Assembly (NCBI GenBank): GCA_963728445.1
Contig: CAVSJO010000001.1
Span: forward strand, 372,001 to 436,000
From: CAVSJO01 sp963728445
GTDB taxonomy: Bacteria > Gemmatimonadota > Gemmatimonadetes > Longimicrobiales > RSA9
Reading direction: 5' to 3'
Length of the DNA: 64,000 nt
Under the pieces are notes generated by a model. That model made no database searches. It was given only the letters and a program-made list of their open reading frames with translations, and was not told the DNA's origin. Positions within the stretch are counted from its first letter, which is position 1; each line of letters opens with the position of its first letter. Made by a program: the position numbers and the translations under genes. Positions 16,148 to 25,136 of the stretch are shown here, in pieces.

Positions 16148-17905
16148 TCAGTACCCCAGGGCCTTGCCGCCCTGGCGCGGGTCTGGGGTGGCGCTCCAGC
16201 CGTCGGGCGTGCGCACGATGGTGGGCGCGTTCCCAATGTAGCTGTCCCGGGGCTCGACGTGGTGGCCCATGGCCTCGAGGGCCTGGATCTGCTCGTCCGT
16301 CAGACCGCCGTCCTCATAGAAGAACGTGTCCGGCAGGTGCTGGTGGTGGACGCGGGGCGCGTAGACGGCGTCGCCGACGCCCATGTCGAAGTCGAGCACG
16401 TTCGAGAGGACCTGAAGGACGGCGGTGATGATGCGGGGACCGCCCCGGGCGCCCGTGACCATGCGCACCCGTCCATCCGGCCCGACCACGACGGTGGGCG
16501 ACATCGCGCTCAGCATGCGCTTGCCGGGGCGGATCGCGTTCTGCTCGCCCTGGACGAGACCGTACATGTTGGGCGAGCCGGGCTTCGCGGCGAAGTCGTC
16601 CATCTCGTCGTTCATCATGAAGCCGGCGCCCTTCACGGCGACGGCGGAGCCGTAAAGCGCGTTGAGGGTCGTGGTCGTCGCGACGGCGTCCCCCTGCGCG
16701 TCGACGATGGAGAAGTGGGTGGTGTGGGTCGGTTCCGCCACGGACCCGAGGCCGGGGTGGATGGAGTCGGAGCGGGTCGCACGCGCCGTATCGATCGTGG
16801 CGGCGCGGCGCCGCGCGTACGCCTCGGACACGAGGCTGTCCCGGGGCATGTCCACGAAGTCGGGATCGCCGAGGTAGTAGTTCCGGTCCGCGAAGGCGCG
16901 GCGCATGACCTCGGCGAGCAGGTGCAGGTGCGCCGTGGAATGCCACCCCATGGAGCCGACGTCCCACTGCTCCATCATGTGCAGCGCCTCGGCCAGGGTG
17001 ATCCCCCCGGACGACGGCGGCGGCATGGAGATGATGGTGTTGCCGCGGTAGCGGAACGCCACCGGGTCGCGCCACTTCGCCTGGTAGCTCGCCAGGTCCT
17101 TTGCGGTGATCAGGCCGCCGCCGCGCTTCATCTCGGCGGCGACGAGGCGCGCGGTCTCGCCCTTGTAGAACCCGTCGGCTCCGCCGTCCGCGATGCGCTG
17201 CAGCGTCGCGGCGAGGTCCGGGTTGCGGAAGGTCGAGCCCGCGGCGAGCGGCTCGCCGTTCGGCATGTAGAGGTCCATCGCCGCCGGGAACTTCTTCAGC
17301 CGCTCCGCCTCGTCGCGGATGGACCCTGACAGGTCCTCGTCCACGGTGAAGCCGTTTCGGGCGAGGTCGATGGCGGGCCGGACCAGGTCCTTCCAGGGTA
17401 TCGACCCGTAGCGCTCGTGGGCGGCCCAGAGCCCGGCGACGCTGCCCGGCACGCCGGAGGCCAGGTGGCCCGTGACGGACGCGTCGGTGGGCTTGCCGTC
17501 GGGGCCGATGTACATGTCGCGCGTCGCCCCGGACGGCGCCTCCTCCCGGAAGTCCAGCGTGGCGGAGTCTCCGTTCGCCTGCCGGATCACCATGAAGCCG
17601 CCGCCGCCCAGGTTGCCGGCCTCGGGGTAGACGACGGCGAGGGCGAAGGCCGTCGCGACGGCCGCGTCGACGGCGTTGCCGCCCTTCTGCAGCACGTCCA
17701 GCCCGACCTGCGTGGCCAGCGGCGCGTCGGTGACGACCATGCCGTGGGCCGCCGTGACCGGCTGCGCCGACGACAGCGGGTACTGCCAGCCGGCGGGGAT
17801 GGCGTCGAGGCCCGACGGGGCGGGCGGCGCGGTCTCGGTTGCGGGGCCGCACGCCGCGAGCGCGAGCAGCGCGGCGGCGACTCCGTGCAGGCGTCGAAGG
17901 GTCAT
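16148..17905 (-). CDS. ggt: Gamma-glutamyltransferase, exported
   Basis: Ntn-hydrolase of 585 residues that cleaves gamma-glutamyl bonds such as those of glutathione. It matures by autocleavage before the Thr in THTTHFSIVDAQG. Other family marks are GGGGFMVIR, FREEAP, the MPPPSSGG loop, RMLSAMSPTVV and GARGGPRIITAV. The N-terminus MTLRRLHGVAAALLALAACG is a signal peptide with a lipobox-like LAAC, so the enzyme is probably periplasmic and lipid-anchored. ATG 17905 overlaps the stop of the upstream amidohydrolase (ATGA), so the two hydrolases are coupled. Confidence 0.94.
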   Translation of the reverse strand: MTLRRLHGVAAALLALAACGPATETAPPAPSGLDAIPAGWQYPLSSAQPVTAAHGMVVTDAPLATQVGLDVLQKGGNAVDAAVATAFALAVVYPEAGNLGGGGFMVIRQANGDSATLDFREEAPSGATRDMYIGPDGKPTDASVTGHLASGVPGSVAGLWAAHERYGSIPWKDLVRPAIDLARNGFTVDEDLSGSIRDEAERLKKFPAAMDLYMPNGEPLAAGSTFRNPDLAATLQRIADGGADGFYKGETARLVAAEMKRGGGLITAKDLASYQAKWRDPVAFRYRGNTIISMPPPSSGGITLAEALHMMEQWDVGSMGWHSTAHLHLLAEVMRRAFADRNYYLGDPDFVDMPRDSLVSEAYARRRAATIDTARATRSDSIHPGLGSVAEPTHTTHFSIVDAQGDAVATTTTLNALYGSAVAVKGAGFMMNDEMDDFAAKPGSPNMYGLVQGEQNAIRPGKRMLSAMSPTVVVGPDGRVRMVTGARGGPRIITAVLQVLSNVLDFDMGVGDAVYAPRVHHQHLPDTFFYEDGGLTDEQIQALEAMGHHVEPRDSYIGNAPTIVRTPDGWSATPDPRQGGKALGY

Positions 17906-19098
17906 CGTCTCTCCCTGAGATGTCGGATGGCGCACGCCGCCAGCGCCGCGGCGCCGGCCGGCAGCACGCGCTCGTCGATGTCGAAGCGGGGGTGGTGGTG
18001 CTCGCGGGGCTCGTCCAACGCCGCGCCGAGCCAGAAGAACGAGCCGGGCGCCTCGCGCTGCAGGAACGCGAAGTCTTCGGCGGCCATCATCATCTCGCCT
18101 TCGGCGACGGCGCCGGTGCCGAGTGCGTCGGCGCACGCGGCGCGGGCGAGGTCGGTGGCGTCCGCGTCGTTCACCACGGGCGGATAGCCCGGGCGGAGGT
18201 CGAGCTCGGCGCGGCCGCCGAGGGCGACGGCGACGTCGAGGGCGACGCGCAGCGCGGCGCGGAGACGGTCCCGGACGTCGACGCTGTAGTAGCGCATCGT
18301 CCCGGCAAGGTCCACGCGGTCGGCCAGCACGTTCTCTGCGCGGCCGCCGTCGATCGTGCCGACGTGCAGCACGCCTTCGTCGAAGGGCGAGATGCGGCGG
18401 GCGACGCCGGCCTGGCACGCCAGGACGACGTGGGCGGCGAGCAGGATGGCGTCGACGCCCCGTTCGGGCATGCCGGCGTGGGCGCTCTCTCCGAACACGC
18501 GGGCGCGGAACGGGTCCGTGCCGGCCATGTACGGACCGGAGCGCAGGAACGCGCGACCGGCGGGCAGATGGGCGCCGATGTGGAGGCCGTAGATGGCGTC
18601 GACGCCTTCCATGGCGCCGTCCTCGATCATGCGCACGGCGCCGCTTTTCCCCTCGTCGTCGCTGGCCTCCTCGGACGGCTGGAAGAGGAGGCGCACGGTG
18701 CCGCCGGCCAGCTCCCCTGCGTCGTGTGCGGCGGCGAGGAGCCGGGCCGCGCCGACGAGCATGGTGACGTGGGCGTCGTGTCCACAGGCGTGCATGACGC
18801 CGTCGACCGTGGAGCGGTAGGGCCGGTCGTCCGCCTCGGTGATGGGCAGCGCGTCCATGTCAGCGCGCAGCGCGACGACGGGGCCGCCGTCGCCGCCGCG
18901 ATGCGCGCCGAGCTCCGCCACCACGCCGGTGACGCCGACGCCGCGCCGCACGCGGAATCCGAGGGCTTCGACGCGGGACGCGGCCGCCTCTGCGGTGCGC
19001 GTTTCCCGGAACGCCAGCTCGGGGTGGCGGTGCAGGTCGCGGCGAAGCTCGACGAGCTCGCCTTCGAACGCGCGGGCCCGCTCCAGGAGTGGCGTCAT
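17902..19098 (-). CDS. M20-family amidohydrolase (N-acyl amino acid hydrolase type)
   Basis: Zn-dependent amidohydrolase of 398 residues, related to hippurate hydrolase, IAA-amino-acid hydrolase and N-acyl-L-amino-acid amidohydrolase. Visible ligands and motifs are LRRDLHRHPELAFRE, HACGHDAHVTM (metal Cys and His), FQPSEEA (catalytic Glu pair), the HIGAHLPAG region and a late HHHPRFDIDE. There is no signal peptide. It starts 69 bases from divergent murQ and is the first gene of the minus-strand set with ggt. It may release amino acids from N-acylated or glutamyl conjugates; the true substrate is unknown. Confidence 0.9.
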   Translation of the reverse strand: MTPLLERARAFEGELVELRRDLHRHPELAFRETRTAEAAASRVEALGFRVRRGVGVTGVVAELGAHRGGDGGPVVALRADMDALPITEADDRPYRSTVDGVMHACGHDAHVTMLVGAARLLAAAHDAGELAGGTVRLLFQPSEEASDDEGKSGAVRMIEDGAMEGVDAIYGLHIGAHLPAGRAFLRSGPYMAGTDPFRARVFGESAHAGMPERGVDAILLAAHVVLACQAGVARRISPFDEGVLHVGTIDGGRAENVLADRVDLAGTMRYYSVDVRDRLRAALRVALDVAVALGGRAELDLRPGYPPVVNDADATDLARAACADALGTGAVAEGEMMMAAEDFAFLQREAPGSFFWLGAALDEPREHHHPRFDIDERVLPAGAAALAACAIRHLRERR

Positions 19099-19167
19099 CC
19101 GGTCTCCGTTAAGTATCTTGCGCCCCGCAATTTACCGGCGACACCCCTGCAGGCAAGCCGCACCCAC

Positions 19168-20094
19168 ATGAGCCCAGAACCCGGGAAGCCGACGGGCGAG
19201 ACCCGCCTCACGGAGCAGCGCAACCCGCGCAGCTCGCGCATCGACCAGCTCTCCACGCGGGAGATCGTCGACCTGATCAACGCCGAGGACCGCATGGTCG
19301 CGCAGGCTGTCGCGGAGGAGCGGGGCGAGATCGCGCGCTGCGTGGACATGGTCGTGGACTGCTTCCGCCGGGGCGGTCGCCTTTTCTACGTCGGCGCGGG
19401 GACGTCGGGTCGGCTGGGGGTGCTGGACGCGGCCGAGATGCCGCCGACGTACGGGACGGAGCCGAGGCTGGTGCAGGGCATCATCGCCGGCGGGTTCGAC
19501 GCCCTGGTCCGGGCGCAGGAGGGGGCGGAGGATCACCCGGAGGATGGCGCCGCGGCGATGGACGACCGGGGCGTGGGGGAGGACGACTTCGTGCTGGGCA
19601 TCGCGTCCTCCGGCACGACACCGTACGTGCACGGCGCGCTGGCCCGGGCTCGGGAGCGGGGAGCCCGCACGGGCTTCCTGCTGTGCACGTACCCGTCGGA
19701 GGAGCTGCAGCGCACCCACGATGTAGTCATCGCGCCGCTGGTCGGACCGGAGGTCATCACGGGCTCGACGCGCATGAAGGCGGGTACCGCGACGAAGATG
19801 GTGCTCAACACCGTGACCACCGCGGCGATGGTCCGGCTGGGCAAGGTGTTCGGCAACCTGATGGTCGACCTCCAGGTCACGTGCGAGAAGCTGAGGGACC
19901 GGGGCGAGCGCATCCTCATGGAGACGCTGGGGCTCGATCGTCCGGGCGCGGCGGAGCTGCTGGAGCGGGCCGGCGGGCACGTGAAGACGGCCATCGTGAT
20001 GGGCAAGCTGGGACTCGACGTGGAACAGGCCCGGCAGCGGCTCGAGGATGCCGGGGGCCGCATCGCCGGCGTGGTCGGGGACCTGCGGACGTGA
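19168..20094 (+). CDS. murQ: N-acetylmuramic acid 6-phosphate etherase
   Basis: Cytoplasmic SIS-domain lyase of 308 residues that removes D-lactate from MurNAc-6-phosphate during peptidoglycan recycling. Seen: TEQRNP at the N-terminus, SIS motif FYVGAGTSGRLGVLDAAEMPP, IASSGTTPYV, the GPEVITGSTRMKAGTATKMVLN signature split over about 205-226, and the C-terminal helical region. Length is normal. ATG 19168 lacks a clear Shine-Dalgarno. A TATCTT at 19114-19119 could be a -10 element. The stop overlaps the GTG of anmK, giving a recycling pair. Confidence 0.95.
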   Translation: MSPEPGKPTGETRLTEQRNPRSSRIDQLSTREIVDLINAEDRMVAQAVAEERGEIARCVDMVVDCFRRGGRLFYVGAGTSGRLGVLDAAEMPPTYGTEPRLVQGIIAGGFDALVRAQEGAEDHPEDGAAAMDDRGVGEDDFVLGIASSGTTPYVHGALARARERGARTGFLLCTYPSEELQRTHDVVIAPLVGPEVITGSTRMKAGTATKMVLNTVTTAAMVRLGKVFGNLMVDLQVTCEKLRDRGERILMETLGLDRPGAAELLERAGGHVKTAIVMGKLGLDVEQARQRLEDAGGRIAGVVGDLRT

Positions 20095-21296
20095 GCGGGG
20101 CGACGTCGCCGTTCGCGCCGCTCCCCGCGGGCCGGCCCCTGCGCGTCATCGGGCTGATGTCCGGCACGTCTCTCGACGGAGTGGACGCGGCCCTCGTCGA
20201 GTTCGGCGGCTCGACCCCGGCCGACCCCGGCTGGCGCCTTGCCGCCTTCGTGGAGAGCCCGTACCCGGCCGACCGGCGCCAGCGCATCCACGACGCGATT
20301 CTCGACGGCACGCCGGCGGCGCTGTGCCGGCTGCACGTGGATCTGGGAGAGTGGTTCGCGGACGCTGCGCGCGAGGCGTGGCGTGCGGCGGGCCTCGACG
20401 CCGGAGACGTCGACCTGCTCGCCTCCCACGGGCAGACGGTCTGGCACGTCCCGCGGGAGGACGGCGTCCGCGCGGCCAGCCTCCAGCTCGGCTGCCCCGC
20501 GACCATGGCCGAACGGACCGGCGTGCCGGTCGTGAGCGACTTCCGGGCGCGGGACACGGCGGCCGGCGGGGAGGGTGCGCCCCTCGTGCCGTGGGTGGAC
20601 CGGGTGCTCTTCTCGAGCGAGCGCACGCGCGTGCTGCAGAACATCGGCGGCATGGCGAACCTGACGCGCCTGCCGCCGCGCGGCTCGGCGGAGCCGCTGC
20701 TGGCGTTCGACACGGGTCCGGGCAACGCCATGATCGACGCCGCCGTGGAGCTCGCCACGGACGGCGTGGAGACCTTCGACCGGAACGGCGAGCGCGCGCG
20801 CAGGGGCACGGTGGACGGGACGCTCCTCGAGGAGCTGCTCGCGCATCCCTTCTTCGGGCGCGAGCCGCCCCGGTCGACGGGGCGGGAGGTGTTCGGCCGA
20901 CCGATGGTCGAGGAGCTGGCCCGGCACCGGCGCGTGGATAGTGCGGCGGAGTGGGACGACCTCGTCGCCACGCTCACGGAGCTCACGGCCCGGAGCATCG
21001 CCGGGTCGGTGCGCGCCTGGGTGCTGCCCCGGGGGGCGGACGAGCTGGTGGTCACGGGCGGCGGGGCCCGGAACCCGGTGCTGCTGGAGCGCATCGCCGC
21101 CCTCGTGCCGGAGCTGCCCGTGCGCCCGCCGGACGCCCTCGGCCTCGATCCGGGGGCGAAGGAAGCCGTCGCCTTCGCGACCCTCGGCTGGGCGTTCATG
21201 CACGCACTGCCGGGGAACGATCCCCACGCCACCGGGGCGCGCGGTCGGCGCGTCCTCGGCTCCTACACTCCCGGCCGACTGGCGGAAGCCCCATGA
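20091..21296 (+). CDS. anmK: Anhydro-N-acetylmuramic acid kinase
   Basis: ATP-dependent kinase/hydrolase of 401 residues that converts 1,6-anhydroMurNAc to MurNAc-6-phosphate, the substrate of MurQ. Motifs: GLMSGTSLDGVDAALVEF, DLLASHGQTVWH, LQNIGGMANLT, FDTGPGNAMIDA and VTGGGARNPVLLERI, all typical of the ASKHA-fold family. GTG 20091 overlaps the murQ stop (GTGA) and the TGA stop overlaps the next gene's ATG. This tight murQ-anmK order is the classic recycling arrangement. Confidence 0.95.
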   Translation: MSGATSPFAPLPAGRPLRVIGLMSGTSLDGVDAALVEFGGSTPADPGWRLAAFVESPYPADRRQRIHDAILDGTPAALCRLHVDLGEWFADAAREAWRAAGLDAGDVDLLASHGQTVWHVPREDGVRAASLQLGCPATMAERTGVPVVSDFRARDTAAGGEGAPLVPWVDRVLFSSERTRVLQNIGGMANLTRLPPRGSAEPLLAFDTGPGNAMIDAAVELATDGVETFDRNGERARRGTVDGTLLEELLAHPFFGREPPRSTGREVFGRPMVEELARHRRVDSAAEWDDLVATLTELTARSIAGSVRAWVLPRGADELVVTGGGARNPVLLERIAALVPELPVRPPDALGLDPGAKEAVAFATLGWAFMHALPGNDPHATGARGRRVLGSYTPGRLAEAP

Positions 21297-23035
21297 CCTC
21301 CCGGACCCGGAACTCTCCGGCCGACGCGGACGACGCGGCCTCACGCGCCCGTGCGCCCGGGCGAAACTCTTCCCGATGGTGGGCGCTCGCGACGGCGGAC
21401 GATCCCGCCGCGGGTGGCGTTCGCCCGGGCGTCGCGGCGGCGATCCTCGCCGGCATGCACGTCCTGCTGGCGCTCCTGGTCTTCAATCCGATGCCGCACA
21501 CGGGCGGGGACAACGCCGCCTACCTGGCGCTGTCCCGGTCGCTTCTGCAGGGCCGCTACGTGGAGCTGTGGGATCCCGCGATTCCGGTCCACACACAGTA
21601 CCCGCCCCTCTTTCCCGCGATTCTCGCCGCCGGCCGGCTGGTGGGCATGCACTCGTGGGTGCCGTTCAAGCTGATCGTCGTCGCATTTTCGGGACTCGGC
21701 GTCGCCTTCTCCTACCTGTGGACGCGGCGCTGGGGCTCCGCGGGCGCAGCCCTGGCCGTGGGCCTGGTGCTGTGCTTCTCGCCCGGCGTCCTGGACCTGG
21801 GCAACTGGGTTCTTTCCGACGTGCCCTTCTGGGCCTTCTTCATCCTGGCACTGTGGGCGTGGGCGGCGGTGGCCGAGGCCGGCGCCGACCGCCTCGGCCC
21901 GTGGCTGTGGATCGCCGTGGCGGGGACGCTGCTCGCCTACTTCACGCGTTCGGCCGGCCTGCCCCTGGTGGTTGCGGCGGCGGCGTGGCTGGCGTGGCGG
22001 CGCCGCTGGAAGTCGCTGGCGGCGCTGCTGGTGGTGGTGGGCGTACCGGCCCTGCTCTGGTGGCTGCGCTCCCGCGGTGGAGCCGACGTGGGATACGGGC
22101 AGCAGTTCCTGCTCGTGGACCCGTACGACCCGTCGCAGGGCACCATCGGGCTGGACGCGCTGCGGACGCGGATCGGACAGAACGCCACGAACTACGTGCG
22201 CGTTCACCTGCCGATCCTGCTCTTCGGCAAGCCGGGCCCCTGGCTCGTCCTGCTCGGCCTCTTCACGCTCGGGCTCGGCGCCCTCGGCTGGGCGGCGCGG
22301 ATCCGCCGGCCCGGCATCGCGGAGATCGCGCTGCCGCTGTATCTGGGCCTGCTCCTGATCTGGCCCGCGGTGTGGTCCGGCGAGCGGTTCCTGCTGCCGG
22401 CGCTGCCGTTGATCCTGGGCTTCGCGGCCGTGGGACTGGGCATCGCCTCCCGGTCCCTCGCGCCCGGCGCGATGAAGGGGGTGGCGGTGCTGGCGACGCT
22501 GCTCCTGATCACCGCCGGCGCGCCGCAGCTCCGGGCCGAAGCCGCCCACGGCTTCGAGTGCCGAACCCTGGCGTCCACGGGCGACGCGTTCGCGTGCCTG
22601 CCGAAGCCGAACGCGGACTTCTACCGCATGGCGGAGTGGGCGCGAACGGCGACTCTCCCGGACGCGGTGTTCCTCACGCGCAAGCCCACCCTGTTCTATC
22701 ATTACGCGGATCGCCGGTCGCGGATCTACCCGAAGAGCCGCAACCCGCAGGACTTCTTCGACGCAGTGCGGGAGACGGGCGCCCGCTACCTGGTCGTCGA
22801 TCGGATCGGAGACCTGACCCTCTACTACGCCGGGGCGGCCGTGCAGGCGTACCCGCAGGCGTTCTGCCTCGCTCACGCGGACGCGTCGAGCTCGGCGGCC
22901 GTGCTCGGCATTCTGCCCGTCGCGGAGCGTCTTCCCGACGCCGTCGCCCCGGCAAAGGGACCGCCGGCGAGCGTCCGGTTCGAGCCATGCCCCATCGAGT
23001 ACCGGTCCGCGGGGTCGGGGGCGACTCCGCAGTGA
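21293..23035 (+). CDS. Polytopic glycosyltransferase-like membrane protein (GT39/PMT-like)
   Basis: A 580-residue membrane protein with about ten to twelve hydrophobic segments and a C-terminal soluble domain, the layout of lipid-linked-sugar glycosyltransferases (GT39/ArnT-like, DUF2029). In the first loop TGGDNAAYLALSRSLLQG carries the acidic pair expected for metal or substrate binding, followed by HTQYPPLFPAILA. The C-terminal 130 residues (from about 445) form a soluble domain with TRKPTLFYHYADRRS and YLVVDRI. ATG 21293 overlaps the anmK stop. Its place after the recycling genes hints at an envelope role; donor and acceptor are unknown. Confidence 0.78.
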   Translation: MTSRTRNSPADADDAASRARAPGRNSSRWWALATADDPAAGGVRPGVAAAILAGMHVLLALLVFNPMPHTGGDNAAYLALSRSLLQGRYVELWDPAIPVHTQYPPLFPAILAAGRLVGMHSWVPFKLIVVAFSGLGVAFSYLWTRRWGSAGAALAVGLVLCFSPGVLDLGNWVLSDVPFWAFFILALWAWAAVAEAGADRLGPWLWIAVAGTLLAYFTRSAGLPLVVAAAAWLAWRRRWKSLAALLVVVGVPALLWWLRSRGGADVGYGQQFLLVDPYDPSQGTIGLDALRTRIGQNATNYVRVHLPILLFGKPGPWLVLLGLFTLGLGALGWAARIRRPGIAEIALPLYLGLLLIWPAVWSGERFLLPALPLILGFAAVGLGIASRSLAPGAMKGVAVLATLLLITAGAPQLRAEAAHGFECRTLASTGDAFACLPKPNADFYRMAEWARTATLPDAVFLTRKPTLFYHYADRRSRIYPKSRNPQDFFDAVRETGARYLVVDRIGDLTLYYAGAAVQAYPQAFCLAHADASSSAAVLGILPVAERLPDAVAPAKGPPASVRFEPCPIEYRSAGSGATPQ

Positions 23036-23126
23036 CCCGTACAGGCGCGCGCCGACTGCGGCACCGCCCTTGCCACGAAAGCGCCGCCGACGTCGGAGAC
23101 ACCGACCCATCCCTCGGCATGAAGCG

Positions 23127-25136
23127 ATGAAGACCCGAATCGACGTTCGATGGACCGCCGCTGCCGTTCTGACCCTGCTTTCCGTCGCGTGCGCGGCTCG
23201 GGGGCCCGTCCCGACCGAGACGCCGACGCCGGCCCCGGCGCCTGCGCCGAGCGCCGGCGCTGAGACACCGTCGGCGGCGGGTCCGGTCCGCGGAAAGCTG
23301 CCGGCGATCGCCCGCAGCGCCGGCCCTATCGACCTGAGCCTCGTCTACCCGGACGAGGGACAGACGATGGGCACGCGGGACTCGACGTTCGTCTACGGCT
23401 CGACGGGCACCGCGGACGCGGCGCTGCGCATCAACGGCCGCAGCGTGGAGGTGAGTCCGAACGGCGCGTTCCTGGGCTTCCTGCCGATCCCGGCGAGCGG
23501 CGTCTACACCGTGACGGCGACGTCTCCGTCCGGCGACACCGCGACCGTCGTTCGGCACGTCCGGGTCCCGACGGCGCCGGCGCCGCCGCCCGACAGCGGC
23601 GCGGTAATCGCGGACGGCAGCGTCACCCCGTCCGGCGCCATGAGCGTGGAGTCGGGCGAGCGGGTCGAGGTGGCGTTCCGGGGCACGCCCGGCGGCGTCG
23701 CCAGCCTCGTGCTGCCGGACTCGACCCGGCTTCCCCTCGTCGAGGAGAGCGTCGAGAGCGCTGCGCCCGAGGGGCTGCGCAACTTCGGGGTGAACCCGGA
23801 CGCGCAGCTCGGCGCCCGACGCCAGAGCTGGGCGCGCTACCGCGGCTTCCTGACCGCCCGGCCCCTTGCCTCTCCTGATACCGCGACGCCGTGGCCTTCC
23901 CTCATCGGCGGCATCCTGCCCAGTCCTGTGCCGGGCTTCGCCCACGTGGAGCTCGTCGCCGGTGGGGACACGGCCCGGGCGCCGCTGCGGCTGAACCTCG
24001 CCCTGATGCCGGAGAGCCGCCCGCGCGTCGGCGTCGCGACGCTCCCGGGTCCGCGGCCGCAGTCCCCGGGGCACGTGCGGGCGGAGTGGACGCCGAATGG
24101 CACGTGGTCGCTGTTCTGGCCGCCGGGCACGCGCATGACGCTGACCGGTCAGCGGGGAAGCGAATACCGCGTCTCCCTCGCTCCGGGCCTCGACGCGTGG
24201 CTCGATTCCGCGCAGGTCCGGCTGCTCCCGAAGGGGACGCCGCCCGTGAGCGGGAGCGTCGGCACCGTGCGGCTGACGGCGTCCGACCGCGCCGTGGAAG
24301 TCCGTCTGGCCACGAGCGACCGCTTCCCGTTTCGGGTCGAGGCCTCGGAGGACGCGCTGACCCTGACGATCTGGGGAGCGGGCGGCGACACGGGCTGGCT
24401 GCAGTACGGGCACCTGGATCCCTGGGTGCGGCAGGCCTCGTGGCGGCAGGAGGCGGACGGCGTGTACCGTCTCCGCCTCGACCTTGGCACCTGGCCGTGG
24501 GGGTGGAAGACGCGGTGGGCGGCGAACGGCGACCTCGTGCTCACCGTGCGCAAGCCGCCCGTGGTCGCCCCGGACGCGCCGCTGAAGGGGCTGACCATCG
24601 CCATCGACGCCGGCCACCCGCCGGGAGGAACGGTGAGCGGGACCGGGTTCACGGAGGCGCAGGCCAACCTGGCGGAGGCGGAGGCGCTGAAGCCGCTGCT
24701 GGAGAAGGCCGGGGCGCGGGTGCTCATGACGCGCTCCGGGCCCGGACCCGTGGGGCTCTACGAGCGGACGGATACGGCAGAGAAGGCCGGGGCCGACCTG
24801 CTGATCTCGATGCACAACAACGCCTTCCCCGACGGCGTGGATCCCTGGGAGAACAGCGGCACGAGCGCGTACTACTTCCACGCGCCGTCGGCGCTGCTTG
24901 CCCAGGACCTCGAGCGGGAGCTGGTGGAGGAGCTGGGTCTGCGAAACCTGGGTGTCGGCCGCTCCAGCCTCGCCCTCGTCCGCAACCCGACCTGGATGCC
25001 CGCGGTGCTCACGGAGACGATGTTCATGCTCATCCCGATCCAGGGCGCGGCGCTCGAGAACCCCGACGTGCAGAAGCGGATCGCCGAGGCGCACCTTCGG
25101 GGCATCGAGGCGTTCGTCCGGGCACGAGGCCGTTGA
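23127..25136 (+). CDS. N-acetylmuramoyl-L-alanine amidase lipoprotein
   Basis: A 669-residue exported amidase. The signal peptide ends in a lipobox (LSVAC), followed by a Pro/Ala linker. Residues about 65-480 are beta-rich, probably SH3-like or AMIN-like modules that position the enzyme. The Amidase_3 catalytic domain starts near 490 with IAIDAGHPPGG (His497, Zn ligand), an expected Glu in FTEAQANLAEAEAL, SMHNNAFPDG (His) and the catalytic Glu in VLTETMFML. ATG 23127 was preferred over a TTG 19 codons upstream that yields an Arg-rich leader. It would cleave the peptide side chain from MurNAc. Confidence 0.9.
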   Translation: MKTRIDVRWTAAAVLTLLSVACAARGPVPTETPTPAPAPAPSAGAETPSAAGPVRGKLPAIARSAGPIDLSLVYPDEGQTMGTRDSTFVYGSTGTADAALRINGRSVEVSPNGAFLGFLPIPASGVYTVTATSPSGDTATVVRHVRVPTAPAPPPDSGAVIADGSVTPSGAMSVESGERVEVAFRGTPGGVASLVLPDSTRLPLVEESVESAAPEGLRNFGVNPDAQLGARRQSWARYRGFLTARPLASPDTATPWPSLIGGILPSPVPGFAHVELVAGGDTARAPLRLNLALMPESRPRVGVATLPGPRPQSPGHVRAEWTPNGTWSLFWPPGTRMTLTGQRGSEYRVSLAPGLDAWLDSAQVRLLPKGTPPVSGSVGTVRLTASDRAVEVRLATSDRFPFRVEASEDALTLTIWGAGGDTGWLQYGHLDPWVRQASWRQEADGVYRLRLDLGTWPWGWKTRWAANGDLVLTVRKPPVVAPDAPLKGLTIAIDAGHPPGGTVSGTGFTEAQANLAEAEALKPLLEKAGARVLMTRSGPGPVGLYERTDTAEKAGADLLISMHNNAFPDGVDPWENSGTSAYYFHAPSALLAQDLERELVEELGLRNLGVGRSSLALVRNPTWMPAVLTETMFMLIPIQGAALENPDVQKRIAEAHLRGIEAFVRARGR

